NCBI GenBank assembly: GCA_963590405.1
Contig: CAVAPE010000005.1
Coordinates: 1 to 64,000 of the forward strand
Length of the DNA stretch: 64,000 bases
Source of the DNA: Limisoma sp963590405
GTDB lineage: Bacteria; Bacteroidota; Bacteroidia; Bacteroidales; Muribaculaceae
Reading direction: 5' to 3'
The notes under the pieces were generated by a model that made no database searches, had not been told where the DNA came from, and saw only the letters and a list, made by a program, of their open reading frames with translations. Made by a program: the position numbers and the translations under genes. This document shows, piece by piece, positions 17,872 to 26,909 of the stretch; the stretch's first letter is position 1, and every line of letters starts with the position of its first letter.

Positions 17872-18462
17872 ATGAAGCAGAAATTCAACATCATACAAAG
17901 CACCTGTGTGCCTCTTCCTTTGGAGAATGTAGACACCGACCAAATCATCCCGGCTCGTTTCCTTAAGGCCACAACCCGCGAAGGCTTTGGCGACAACTTG
18001 TTCCGCGACTGGCGTTACGACAAGCAGGGCAACAAAATCGACTCGTTTGTGCTCAACGACCCTAAATACGGCGGTCAAATACTTGTGGCTGGCAAGAACT
18101 TCGGTTCGGGTTCGAGCCGCGAGCATGCTGCATGGGCTATCGCTGACTACGGTTTCCGCGTGGTGGTTTCAAGTTTCTTCGCGGACATCCACAAGAACAA
18201 CGAACTCAACAACTTCGTGCTGCCTGTAGTGGTGTCGGAGGCGTTCCTTGCCGAACTCTTCGACTCTATCTTCGCCGACCCTAAAACCGTGGTCACAGTC
18301 AACCTTCCAGAGCAGACCATCACCAATGAGGCAACAGGCCACAGCGAAAAATTTGAAATCAACGGCTACAAGAAGCATTGCCTGATTAACGGCCTTGACG
18401 ACATCGACTTCCTTCTTGCAAACAAAGACAAAATCGAAGACTACGAAACAAAGAAGGCATGA
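17872..18462 (+). CDS. leuD: 3-isopropylmalate dehydratase small subunit
   Basis: This 196-residue swivelling-domain subunit of isopropylmalate isomerase pairs with LeuC. It contains the family signatures NVDTDQIIPARFLK (near residue 20), LVAGKNFGSGSSREHAAWA (in the middle), and SSFFADIHKNNELNN. Its stop codon overlaps the start of the next gene as ATGA at 18459-18462, so the downstream synthase is translationally coupled. Confidence 0.96.
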   Translation: MKQKFNIIQSTCVPLPLENVDTDQIIPARFLKATTREGFGDNLFRDWRYDKQGNKIDSFVLNDPKYGGQILVAGKNFGSGSSREHAAWAIADYGFRVVVSSFFADIHKNNELNNFVLPVVVSEAFLAELFDSIFADPKTVVTVNLPEQTITNEATGHSEKFEINGYKKHCLINGLDDIDFLLANKDKIEDYETKKA

Positions 18463-20009
18463 AGGGTCCGCTGATAGAAATAATGGACACCACGCTCCGC
18501 GACGGCGAGCAGACATCGGGCGTAAGTTTCTCAAAAAGTGAGAAACTGAGCATCTTCCGTCTGCTGGTGGAGGAACTCCACGTGCCGCGCATCGAGGTGA
18601 CTTCTGCAAGGGTTTCGGCGGGCGAATTTGACACGGTGAAGCGCATCTGCGACTGGGCGCGCGCCAACGGGCATCTGGAGAAAGTGGAGGTGCTCGGATT
18701 TATCGACGGCGGCAAGTCTGCCGAATGGACCGTCGATGCTGGCGCGCAGGTAATCAACCTTCTGGCGAAGGGCAGCGAGCGCCATTGCCGCCAGCAGTTG
18801 GGCAAGACGCCCGACGAGCATATCGCCGACATCAAGAACGAGATTGCCATCGCCGTTGCCAAAGGACTAAAGGTGAACCTCTATCTTGAAGACTGGTCGA
18901 ACGGCATCAGCCAATCGCCTGACTATGTGTTCAAGTTTATGGACGCTCTCCGCAACGAACCTGTGGAGCGGTTTATGCTACCCGACACGTTGGGCATCCT
19001 CGACCCGTACGATACGTTTGACTATGTGAAGCGTATGGTGAAGACCTACCCTGAACTGCGATTCGACTTCCACGCCCACAACGACTACGACCTTGCCACG
19101 TCAAACCTGTTTGCGGCGCTCAAGGTGGGGGCGTCGGGTGTGCACTGCACCATCAACGGCCTCGGTGAGCGTGCCGGCAACGCTTCGTTATCGAGCGCCA
19201 TCGCCGTAATCCACGACATGCTACACATGGACACGGGCATCGACGAGACGAAAATCAACAAGGTGAGCCACCTCATCGAGTCGTATTCTGGCGTTGCCAT
19301 TCCGCCTAACAAGCCTATTGTCGGCGACTACGTGTTTACGCAATGCGCTGGCGTGCATGCCGATGGCGACAGCAAGGACAATCTCTACTCCTCGCAACTC
19401 GCCCCGGAGCGCTTCGGGCGCACGCGCGAATATGCCCTCGGCAAACTCTCAGGCAAGGCGAACATCCGCAAGAATCTTGAGGCACTGGGCATGGAACTGA
19501 GCGAAGAAAACATACGCAAGGTGACGCAGCGCATCACCGAACTTGGCGACAAGAAGGAGATTGTCACGCCAGAGGACCTTCCGTTCATCATCAGCGACGT
19601 GGTGAAGCACGGCAGCCACAGCGAGAAAATCAAACTTATCAACTACCAGTTGTCAATCACCAAGGACCTCCGCCCTACTGCCATCCTGAAAATCGAAATC
19701 AATGGAAAGCAGTACATGGAGAGTTCGGTGGGCGACGGTCAGTATGACGCCTTCGTGAAATCGCTGCGCAAAATCTACCGCGGACAGCGCCGCCGCGAGT
19801 TCCCACGGCTCACCAACTACTTGGTAAACATCCCGCCCGGCGGACGCACCGACGCCCTTGTGCAGGCTACCATCCACTGGGAATACAATGGACGCACACT
19901 CAAGACCGTGGGCCTCGATGCCGACCAGACTGAAGCGGCAATCAAGGCTACAATCAAAATGCTCAACATTGTTGAGGATTACATAGAAACAGTAAAAACC
20001 AACAAATAA
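18459..20009 (+). CDS. LeuA-like synthase, probable (R)-citramalate synthase
   Basis: This 516-residue member of the isopropylmalate/citramalate/homocitrate synthase family is distinct from LeuA in the same operon. The barrel starts EIMDTTLRDGEQTSGVSFS, with metal ligands in FDFHAHNDYDLATSN, then NGLGERAGNASL and a C-terminal LeuA-type allosteric domain (from about 395). A citramalate synthase would condense pyruvate with acetyl-CoA. LeuCD and LeuB would then convert citramalate to 2-oxobutyrate for isoleucine, which agrees with the Ile-dominated leader peptide. It could instead be a second isopropylmalate synthase; sequence alone does not settle substrate choice. It overlaps leuD by 4 bases and precedes leuB by 7. 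Confidence 0.78.
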   Translation: MKGPLIEIMDTTLRDGEQTSGVSFSKSEKLSIFRLLVEELHVPRIEVTSARVSAGEFDTVKRICDWARANGHLEKVEVLGFIDGGKSAEWTVDAGAQVINLLAKGSERHCRQQLGKTPDEHIADIKNEIAIAVAKGLKVNLYLEDWSNGISQSPDYVFKFMDALRNEPVERFMLPDTLGILDPYDTFDYVKRMVKTYPELRFDFHAHNDYDLATSNLFAALKVGASGVHCTINGLGERAGNASLSSAIAVIHDMLHMDTGIDETKINKVSHLIESYSGVAIPPNKPIVGDYVFTQCAGVHADGDSKDNLYSSQLAPERFGRTREYALGKLSGKANIRKNLEALGMELSEENIRKVTQRITELGDKKEIVTPEDLPFIISDVVKHGSHSEKIKLINYQLSITKDLRPTAILKIEINGKQYMESSVGDGQYDAFVKSLRKIYRGQRRREFPRLTNYLVNIPPGGRTDALVQATIHWEYNGRTLKTVGLDADQTEAAIKATIKMLNIVEDYIETVKTNK

Positions 20010-20016
20010 ATCAGAT

Positions 20017-21110
20017 ATGAAACTGAAAATAGCAGTACTTCCGGGTGACGGTATCGGACCCGAAATCATGGACGTGGCTCTCGACGTAGTGAAAGCCACT
20101 GCAAAGAAATTCAACCACGAATTGGAATACAAGAAAGCCCTCGTCGGCGCTTGCGCTATCGACGCTGTTGGCTCTCCATATCCTGAAGAGACCCACAAAC
20201 TGTGCATGGAGTCGGACGCAGTGCTCTTCGGCGCTATCGGCTCACCGAAATATGACAACGACCCTACGGCTAAAGTGCGTCCTGAGCAAGGTTTGCTCGC
20301 TATGCGCAAGCAACTCGGTCTGTATGCCAACATCCGCCCGGTAACCACATTCCCAAGCCTCATCTACAAGTCGCCGTTGCGTGCCGACCTCGTTGAGGGT
20401 GCAGACTTTATGTGCATCCGCGAACTCACTGGCGGCCTTTATTTCGGTCGTCCACAGGGTCGTAGCGAAGACGGACAGACTGCCTACGACACTTGCGTAT
20501 ATTCACGCTACGAAATCGAGCGCATCGTGCGCCTCGCCTACGCATCGTGCGCCTTGCCTACCAGTATGCCGAGAAACGCCGCAAGAAGGTGGCTGTTGTC
20601 GACAAAGCAAACATCCTCGCTACCTCACGTCTGTGGCGCGAAGTTGCCAAAGAGATTGCAGCCGAATTTCCTGACGTTGAAACGGAGTTCCTCTATGTTG
20701 ACAACGCTGCAATGCGCATAATCCAATGGCCAAAGGCTTTCGACGTACTCGTAACCGAAAATATGTTTGGCGACATCCTCACCGACGAAGGCTCTGTAAT
20801 CACTGGCTCACTGGGTATGCTTCCATCGGCTTCGGTGGGTGTCCACACATCGGTGTTTGAACCTATCCACGGCTCTTACCCACAGGCTGCTGGCAAGGAC
20901 ATAGCCAACCCATTGGCAACAGTGCTCTCCGCTGCAATGATGCTTGAATATTCATTCAACCTCAAGGAGGAGGCAGAACTTATCCGCAAGGCGGTCAACG
21001 CCTCTATGGACGCAGAAGTTGTTACCGAGGACATCGCTGCCAAGGGCGCAAAAGCCTACAAGACAAGCGAAGTGGGCAAATGGCTCGTTGACTACATCGA
21101 GAAAGCATAA
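20017..21110 (+). pseudogene. leuB: 3-isopropylmalate dehydrogenase, frameshifted by a 20-base tandem duplication
   Basis: LeuB oxidatively decarboxylates 3-isopropylmalate. The first frame (from 20017) reads KIAVLPGDGIGPEIM through the SRYEIERIVRLAY region. The second frame resumes at VRLAYQYAEKRRKKVAVVDKAN and continues through ATSRLW, DNAAMRIIQWP and SVFEPIHGSYP to the stop at 21110. The break is at 20521-20560, where a 20-base unit occurs twice in tandem with one C/T difference. Removing one copy restores a single 357-residue frame of normal LeuB length. As written, translation leaves the leuB frame after the first copy and ends at 20721. Either the strain lacks functional LeuB or the duplication is a sequencing or assembly error; the second seems likely because both halves keep all conserved motifs. 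Confidence 0.93.
20521..20560 (+). repeat. 20-base tandem duplication in leuB
   Basis: 20521-20540 and 20541-20560 are identical except position 15 of the unit (C in the first, T in the second). Twenty is not a multiple of three, so the copy shifts the frame. Confidence 0.95.
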
Positions 21111-21133
21111 TTCGATCACCTTTTCATATCCTG

Positions 21134-21173
21134 AGCGGACGCGGCAAGACTTTTTGCTGCGCCCGCTTTTTTT
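21134..21173 (+). terminator. terminator of the leu operon
   Basis: A GC-rich stem, AGCGG-A-CGC-G-GCAA with TTGC-T-GCG-C-CCGCT, has a few mismatches and is followed by seven T, 24 bases after the leuB stop. Confidence 0.85.
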
Positions 21174-21241
21174 CAGAAGAAAAAAGGCGCGTTTTTTAAT
21201 ATTTATTCGCAAAAAATCCTTTTAAAGTTACGATATTATCG

Positions 21242-21249
21242 TATCTTTG
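21242..21249 (+). promoter_or_regulatory. -7 box upstream of the Crp-family gene
   Basis: TATCTTTG lies 30 bases before the start codon. No clear TTTG lies upstream. Confidence 0.4.
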
Positions 21250-21279
21250 CAGTTATTAGAAGTAACGCACTGACAAGTT

Positions 21280-21861
21280 ATGGACTACAAAGCATTGATC
21301 GAACTACTTTCCCATGAATGCAACTTTCGGCTGGACGACAACATCATGTTGAAATTCCTCCAAGGCGGCACTCTGAAGCATCTGCGCAGCGGCGAAATCT
21401 TGATCAATGCCGGCGATTTCAATAGCAACGTGTTTATCGTAGTTTCGGGCATTATCCGCTTCTCCGACATGAACGGAGAGAGCGAGCGCACCTCCGCCTT
21501 CGGGCTTCCTGGCACCTTGTTCATGTCGAAGCACTCGTTTGTCAAGAGCCTGCCGTCCTACTATCAGGTGGATGCGTGCTGCGAAACCACACTCTTGAGC
21601 ATCCCAGCGAAGCATTACTGGCTCATGGTTAAGGAGTCGCACGAATTTGCCGAATGGTCGCTCCACATGGCGCAGGAAGAACTGTTCTATCAGGAGCGGA
21701 AAAACATGGTAATCAACGGAAACGCAAAGGAACGCTTCAACGCCATGATAAAGAACCGCCCGGAAATCATGAGGCACGTGCAGCAGAAAATCATTGCGTC
21801 CTATTTGGGCATCACGCCTCAATATTTATGCAGACTGAAGAGGATTGTAAACTTTGAATAG
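21280..21861 (+). CDS. Crp/Fnr-family transcriptional regulator
   Basis: This 193-residue protein has a cyclic-nucleotide-binding beta-roll in its N-terminal two thirds (HLRSGEILINAGDFNSNVFIVVSGIIRF at about 34-61) and a short helix-turn-helix at the C-terminus (QQKIIASYLGITPQYLCRLKR). It lacks the cysteine cluster of Fnr and the standard RxS phosphate-binding pair of Crp, so the ligand is unknown. It is monocistronic, flanked by the leu terminator upstream and a promoter for secreted proteins downstream. It could control either, but no binding site can be assigned. Confidence 0.85.
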   Translation: MDYKALIELLSHECNFRLDDNIMLKFLQGGTLKHLRSGEILINAGDFNSNVFIVVSGIIRFSDMNGESERTSAFGLPGTLFMSKHSFVKSLPSYYQVDACCETTLLSIPAKHYWLMVKESHEFAEWSLHMAQEELFYQERKNMVINGNAKERFNAMIKNRPEIMRHVQQKIIASYLGITPQYLCRLKRIVNFE

Positions 21862-22015
21862 CATGGAAATGGCATTGGACGGCAAATCCTTCAATGTCAT
21901 TTTTCGTTTGCCCGCAATCAAAATCCGCCATTTTGTCGCTAAATTGCGCTTTTTTAATGCAAAATGGCAACGCAATTAATTTAGTATAACTGCTATAAGT
22001 ATTCTTCGCAGTATT

Positions 22016-22047
22016 TTTGCTTGAGAATCCAGAATAGGATAATTTTG
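22016..22047 (+). promoter_or_regulatory. promoter of the secreted-protein cluster
   Basis: TTTG at 22016-22019, 20 bases, then TAATTTTG at 22040-22047: a full match to the Bacteroidales consensus, 25 bases before the first start codon. Confidence 0.78.
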
Positions 22048-22072
22048 TATATATACAACAAGACATATTCGA

Positions 22073-23593
22073 ATGAATAAAATTCTACTATTTTTAGCGA
22101 CATCCGCATTGTGCTGGTCAACGACCAACGCACAGCAAACCATAAAAGCGCCATTCGCAAGCGCCACCAAATCCTTGGTGACCAATCCAGAGGGCACGCT
22201 CAAAGACTATGGCATGAGCCTGTATATGTATGTCAACGCTCTTCAGCCTGACTACGACGAATACGACCTCAAAAGTCCGCTGGTGTTTAGCGCCGACGGC
22301 TCCACCGTATGGTTCAAAAACCTGTTTATGGACAACCTCGACGGCTATGCCAAGGGCGAAATCGCCGACGGCAAAGTGACAGTAAAATCTGGACAATACG
22401 TTACCGACAGCGAGGACGGCAAGAAACTCTATCTTCTGGCGTTCACCGTGAGCAACAGCAGCGCAACGCTCGTCGACGCTTTCACAATGTCGTTCAGCAA
22501 CGGACACATGCGCAGCACCGACGACAGCGTTTATCTCGGACTGTTTTCCTACAACGAGGTCGCACAGACTTATTCGCTGGCAAGTACTTACGCCCACACC
22601 TACATTTTTGACGAAGTGACGGCAACCGCCACCCAAGTGCCAGCGGAAGCCACGACGGAGAAATATATGCTCAACTTCTACGACAACTGGCGCGGCGGCG
22701 ACTACAAGCGCGTGGTTGACGTTGCCCGCCAAGGCAGCGACATCTACATCAATGGTCTGTCGTTCGACTCGCCAGAGGACTACGTAAAAGGCTCAGTGGA
22801 GGACGACGAAGCAATCTTCGAGTCTGGTCAGCCGCTGTTCAACAACCCTTCGTTCTGGCTTCGTCTGGACGGAGCGAATGCCAACGGCACAAGTTATGTG
22901 GGCACGACCGACTTCTCGTTTGACATCGCCGCCGACGGCTCAATGACACTCAATCAAGATGCGTTGTGCGAGAAGTATATGTTTGACGGCGGCAACTATG
23001 ACATCATCACCAAGGTGAAACTCACGAAATACGCCGGCGATGTGGCTGCCACGCCTGCCACGCCGCAATATCTGAAATGCGTGAACTCCAGTTACGGACT
23101 GCAAACCACCTTCGTGCTTCCGCTCACCGACGAGAACGGGGCGGAACTCAATCCAGACAATCTTTACTACCGCATATACATCGACGGAGAGGTCTACACC
23201 TTCAACCCTGCCGACTATCAGGGCGTGGACGAAGCGATGAGCCTTGTGCCGTGCTACTACTACAACAGTTACACCTTCAACGAGGTGTACCGCAACCGCT
23301 ACAAACTCTTCTATTTCAGCGACACGTCGTCAAACTGGAAGAAGATGGAGGTGGAAAGCGTCTACGTTGTCGACGGCGTAGCGACGGTTTCTGCTGGACG
23401 CTCTTCGGCAAACAACCCTAACGCTGGTGTTGAAGAGGTTGATGCCAATGCCAATGTGGTGAACGTTGCCTACACCGACCTCCTTGGTCGCCAAGCCGAC
23501 GGCGAGAGCAGCGGACAGATTCTCATCAAGACTACTACCTACGACAACGGCACAGTAAAGCGTGAGAAGGTCGTAGCCAAAACTTGCAAATAA
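22073..23593 (+). CDS. secreted protein of unknown function
   Basis: This 506-residue protein has a signal peptide (MNKILLFLATSALCWSTTNAQ). The body is rich in aromatic residues, Asp, Asn and Ser and predicted beta, with no domain I recognise. Near the C-terminus a short stretch (VVNVAYTDLLGRQADGESSGQ, then ILIKTTTYDNGT) resembles the strand pattern of a Por sorting domain but is shorter than usual. It is followed 22 bases later by another large secreted protein, so it likely forms a cell-surface set with its two downstream neighbours. Confidence 0.75.
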   Translation: MNKILLFLATSALCWSTTNAQQTIKAPFASATKSLVTNPEGTLKDYGMSLYMYVNALQPDYDEYDLKSPLVFSADGSTVWFKNLFMDNLDGYAKGEIADGKVTVKSGQYVTDSEDGKKLYLLAFTVSNSSATLVDAFTMSFSNGHMRSTDDSVYLGLFSYNEVAQTYSLASTYAHTYIFDEVTATATQVPAEATTEKYMLNFYDNWRGGDYKRVVDVARQGSDIYINGLSFDSPEDYVKGSVEDDEAIFESGQPLFNNPSFWLRLDGANANGTSYVGTTDFSFDIAADGSMTLNQDALCEKYMFDGGNYDIITKVKLTKYAGDVAATPATPQYLKCVNSSYGLQTTFVLPLTDENGAELNPDNLYYRIYIDGEVYTFNPADYQGVDEAMSLVPCYYYNSYTFNEVYRNRYKLFYFSDTSSNWKKMEVESVYVVDGVATVSAGRSSANNPNAGVEEVDANANVVNVAYTDLLGRQADGESSGQILIKTTTYDNGTVKREKVVAKTCK

Positions 23594-23615
23594 TCAACAA
23601 TAAAATAGTTTCATT

Positions 23616-26600
23616 ATGAAAAAACTCGGACTGATTTATCTATTCGCCAGCGCGATGCTCTGTCTTGGCCAGCCGGCTATGGCAGAAACAGTGCAGGTGG
23701 GCGAATGCAATGCTTTCGGTCAATATGTGATTTCTGACCTTACGAAAAGTAAGTTTGAAATTGTCTATCCCGCCGAACGATTGTCGGGGCTTAACGGCGC
23801 CTGCAAAATCGAAAAGATGGCTTTCCCCTACGTTCATAGCGAGCAAGGCGGTTCTGTATCAGGAGAATATCCTTCAAATATGAAGATTTATCTTGAAAAC
23901 ACCACCGATGCCGAAGTAAGTTCAGACTTCCACGACGTGAGCAACATGACCCTCGTTTTCGACGGCACAGTGAAATTCTGGGGCGGCTCGGAAAGCGACC
24001 CTAATTGGCAGGAGTTTGAATTTACCACGCCATTCGAATACTCTGGGCGCAACCTCCGCATGTATGTGCTCAAGGACGACGACAACTACACTGTAATCGA
24101 ATGGGGCGAACAGTTGAACTGGGGCGTGCGCACTCTTATGCAAACGTCGTGGGGTAGCACTTACGGTTGGGAGAAAATCAAGAACAAGACCAACGTGTTC
24201 CCTGTAACCAAATTTGAAACATCGCCTCTCACCGACCCTGCACTCACCAGTAGCCTCTACAACTGGCAACTCGGCGATGCTACAATCGGCGAAACATATA
24301 CTCAGGACGTGACAATCAGCGGTCAACGCCTTACGGGCGACGTGACAATCACCGCCGGCAACCAAATCACTGTCAGCAAAACTACCATCAGCAAAGCCGA
24401 CGCTGAAGCCGAAGGCGGAGCATCGTTCACAATGACATTGCCAGTTAGCGACGAGGTTGCAAACGCTGACCACATCACGCTCTCTACTCCAGGATGCGAG
24501 GACTTGGTAATCAACGCTTCATGGACTCCGAAATGGAAGAAGCCGGATGCCACAATCACCCTCAACCCGACCTCAATCGAAGCCGGCGACGCAGTTCTCC
24601 ATCAGAATTTGGTCAAGACCGTGGAAATTACGACGACAGGCACGCTCTACAACGGCATCACCGTCAGCGCACCTACGACCGACGCTGTAACCGTAACTCC
24701 GCTTTATTTCTCCAACGAGGACCTCGCAAGCGGTAAGGTTACGCTCACCGTGACTATCAACCCGGACAACACCGAAACAAGCCGCGACAAGGTGGTGCTC
24801 ACTACCCGTGGCATGGACGACATCGAATTACCAATCAAATGGAATCCTATACTTGGCTACGAAGCCGTTGAATATCAGATTGGCGAAAGCAACGACTACT
24901 CGCAGAAAGTGCCTTTGTTCAGCACATGGGAAGCAAGCGAGAGCGAAATGATTTACCGTGCCAAGGACCTCAATCTGAAGAAAGGCACTAAAATCCGCCG
25001 CATCGCGTTCCCGATGACGTTCAACTCGAATGTAGTTGCTGAAGACATAACTCTCTCACTTGCCAACACCACCGACAAGGCTGTAGGCAAGGAGTTTACA
25101 GAAGGTATGACCCAGGTTGCGAAAGTAACGAAGGTCATCCCTGCCGGCGGAAGCATCGAACAGGCAACGCCGTTCTACAACCTGATTTTCGACCTTCCAG
25201 AAGCATTCGTCTACGACGGCTCGAACCTCAGATTGCGCATCAAAGGCGTGAGCGATGAGGTTTCGGAGCGTTGGTACTTTTCCAACGACTCAAAGCGCAA
25301 AGGCGAAATGCCTGTGCTCGTGCGCGCAGCCGAGAGCGAAGCCGCTCTTGCCAACTGCTCTTTTGAGGCAAGCAACATGCAGCGCACAAGCGCTACCTTC
25401 CCTGTAATCAAGATTACCGCGGTGGACGAAAGCAGCCACAGCGACACTGAGTTCAGCCTCGACAGTTACAGTTGGGTGAACGGCGTTTCGCAGGTGGGTC
25501 GCTCTTACACCAAAACGGTCACTGTTTCTGCCAAGAACCTGAAAGGCGACATCACCGTAAGCAGTTCTACTAATGCTGCCGTGACAGTAAGCCCAATGAC
25601 CATTGCGAAAGCCGATGCTGAAGCAGGCTCTGCTACGTTCGACATCGTGCTCAACGTAACAGACTTGACTGCAAAAGAAGCATCGTTCACCCTCTCTGCT
25701 GAGGGCGCGGATGCCGTTGAATACCCAATCTTCTGGACACCGACCGACGAAATCGTAGAACCTGACGCTCAGGCTGGCACGATTAGCGGTTGGGAAGCCT
25801 ACACTCCGTTTGACTTGACTTCGCAACAAAGCAAATGCGAATTTGTCTACCGCGCCGAGGATCTCGAACTCGACGGATCGAACAAATACGTCAAGGAGAT
25901 TGCCTACCCTTACTATCACGAGGCACTCCACGGCGATGCTGACCCGTTCACATCGAAGGTTACAGTCTACGTTGCCAACACTTCGGCTACCGACGTGCCT
26001 AACGAGGACGAAGACTTTACCGACGTGAGCACACTGACTAAGGTGTTTGAGGGCAACATCACATTCGACGGCGGCTCAATCAACGAGCCTGAATGGGTGA
26101 AGATTCCGTTTGATGAGAAATTCCTCTACACTGGCGGCAACCTCCGCATCGTCACAATGCACGACTGCACGGACATCGATAACATCTCCGACCAGGCAAG
26201 TTTCAACAAGTTCTTCTTCGGTCAGGACCTCGAGAAAGCGGCAAACCAATATTGCCTCTACACCTACGACAACGAACTCCGCTACAACACTGGTCGCCAC
26301 TATCCAGTGGTTACCTTCGTGCTCGAAGATGCTCCTACGGTAAGACTTGATGCCGAGAGTTGGGAAGCCGGCTCGGTAGAAGTGGGTCAGACCTACACCA
26401 AAACCGTGACCATCACAGCATCGAGCCTGCTCGGCGACATCATCATTAGCGACCCATCGTCGAACGAGGTCACTATCGACCGTCAACTCATCGAGCGCAA
26501 CAAGATTGAAGGCACTGGCTACGCCGCATTCACGCTGACTCTCACACCAAGCGAGAGCACAAGCAACGGCGACTACATTGAAATCTTCACCGAGGGTGGC

Positions 26601-26822
26601 GAAACGATTACGTTCCCTATCAACTGGCACGTGCCTGGTAGCGTTGGCTCGATGGTGTTCGACCAGCCGCGCGACGTTAATGTCTACGACGTGCTTGGTC
26701 GCAAGGTGCTTGACACTCGCATTGAAGGCGACCTTCAGTCTGGTCTCCAACAAGTGCTCAACCAGGGCATCTATGTCGTGAAAGCAGGCAACGACGTTTA
26801 CAAAATCAAAGTGAACAAGTAA
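23616..26822 (+). CDS. large secreted modular protein with triplicated jelly-roll/Ig modules and a sorting domain
   Basis: This 1068-residue exported protein (signal peptide to about 23) is built from internal repeats. Three jelly-roll-like modules begin near residues 25, 413 and 716; each contains an E.(V/M)YRA or IVYPAE strand, an AFP/AYP strand and an NLR(M/L/I) strand. Four Ig-like modules begin near 208, 308, 608 and 907; three share the pattern (V/I)G.(S/T)YT followed by (K/Q)(T/D)VT(V/I). The last 60 residues (NVYDVLGRKVLDT to YKIKVNK) resemble a Por-type sorting domain. No catalytic motif was seen, so it is probably an adhesin or binding protein at the surface. A terminator follows at 26848. 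Confidence 0.8.
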   Translation: MKKLGLIYLFASAMLCLGQPAMAETVQVGECNAFGQYVISDLTKSKFEIVYPAERLSGLNGACKIEKMAFPYVHSEQGGSVSGEYPSNMKIYLENTTDAEVSSDFHDVSNMTLVFDGTVKFWGGSESDPNWQEFEFTTPFEYSGRNLRMYVLKDDDNYTVIEWGEQLNWGVRTLMQTSWGSTYGWEKIKNKTNVFPVTKFETSPLTDPALTSSLYNWQLGDATIGETYTQDVTISGQRLTGDVTITAGNQITVSKTTISKADAEAEGGASFTMTLPVSDEVANADHITLSTPGCEDLVINASWTPKWKKPDATITLNPTSIEAGDAVLHQNLVKTVEITTTGTLYNGITVSAPTTDAVTVTPLYFSNEDLASGKVTLTVTINPDNTETSRDKVVLTTRGMDDIELPIKWNPILGYEAVEYQIGESNDYSQKVPLFSTWEASESEMIYRAKDLNLKKGTKIRRIAFPMTFNSNVVAEDITLSLANTTDKAVGKEFTEGMTQVAKVTKVIPAGGSIEQATPFYNLIFDLPEAFVYDGSNLRLRIKGVSDEVSERWYFSNDSKRKGEMPVLVRAAESEAALANCSFEASNMQRTSATFPVIKITAVDESSHSDTEFSLDSYSWVNGVSQVGRSYTKTVTVSAKNLKGDITVSSSTNAAVTVSPMTIAKADAEAGSATFDIVLNVTDLTAKEASFTLSAEGADAVEYPIFWTPTDEIVEPDAQAGTISGWEAYTPFDLTSQQSKCEFVYRAEDLELDGSNKYVKEIAYPYYHEALHGDADPFTSKVTVYVANTSATDVPNEDEDFTDVSTLTKVFEGNITFDGGSINEPEWVKIPFDEKFLYTGGNLRIVTMHDCTDIDNISDQASFNKFFFGQDLEKAANQYCLYTYDNELRYNTGRHYPVVTFVLEDAPTVRLDAESWEAGSVEVGQTYTKTVTITASSLLGDIIISDPSSNEVTIDRQLIERNKIEGTGYAAFTLTLTPSESTSNGDYIEIFTEGGETITFPINWHVPGSVGSMVFDQPRDVNVYDVLGRKVLDTRIEGDLQSGLQQVLNQGIYVVKAGNDVYKIKVNK

Positions 26823-26847
26823 TCTCATAACTTCAAACTATAGGACG

Positions 26848-26893
26848 GCGCACAGAATTGTTGACTGGTTCATCAAGGTCTGTGCGCTTTTTT
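26848..26893 (+). terminator. terminator between two secreted-protein genes
   Basis: A nine-base-pair stem GCGCACAGA/TCTGTGCGC (26848-26856 with 26879-26887) has a 22-base loop and six T. It ends only 16 bases before the next start codon, leaving no room for a separate promoter between them. Confidence 0.8.
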
Positions 26894-26909
26894 ATAAACA
26901 AAACAGCGA

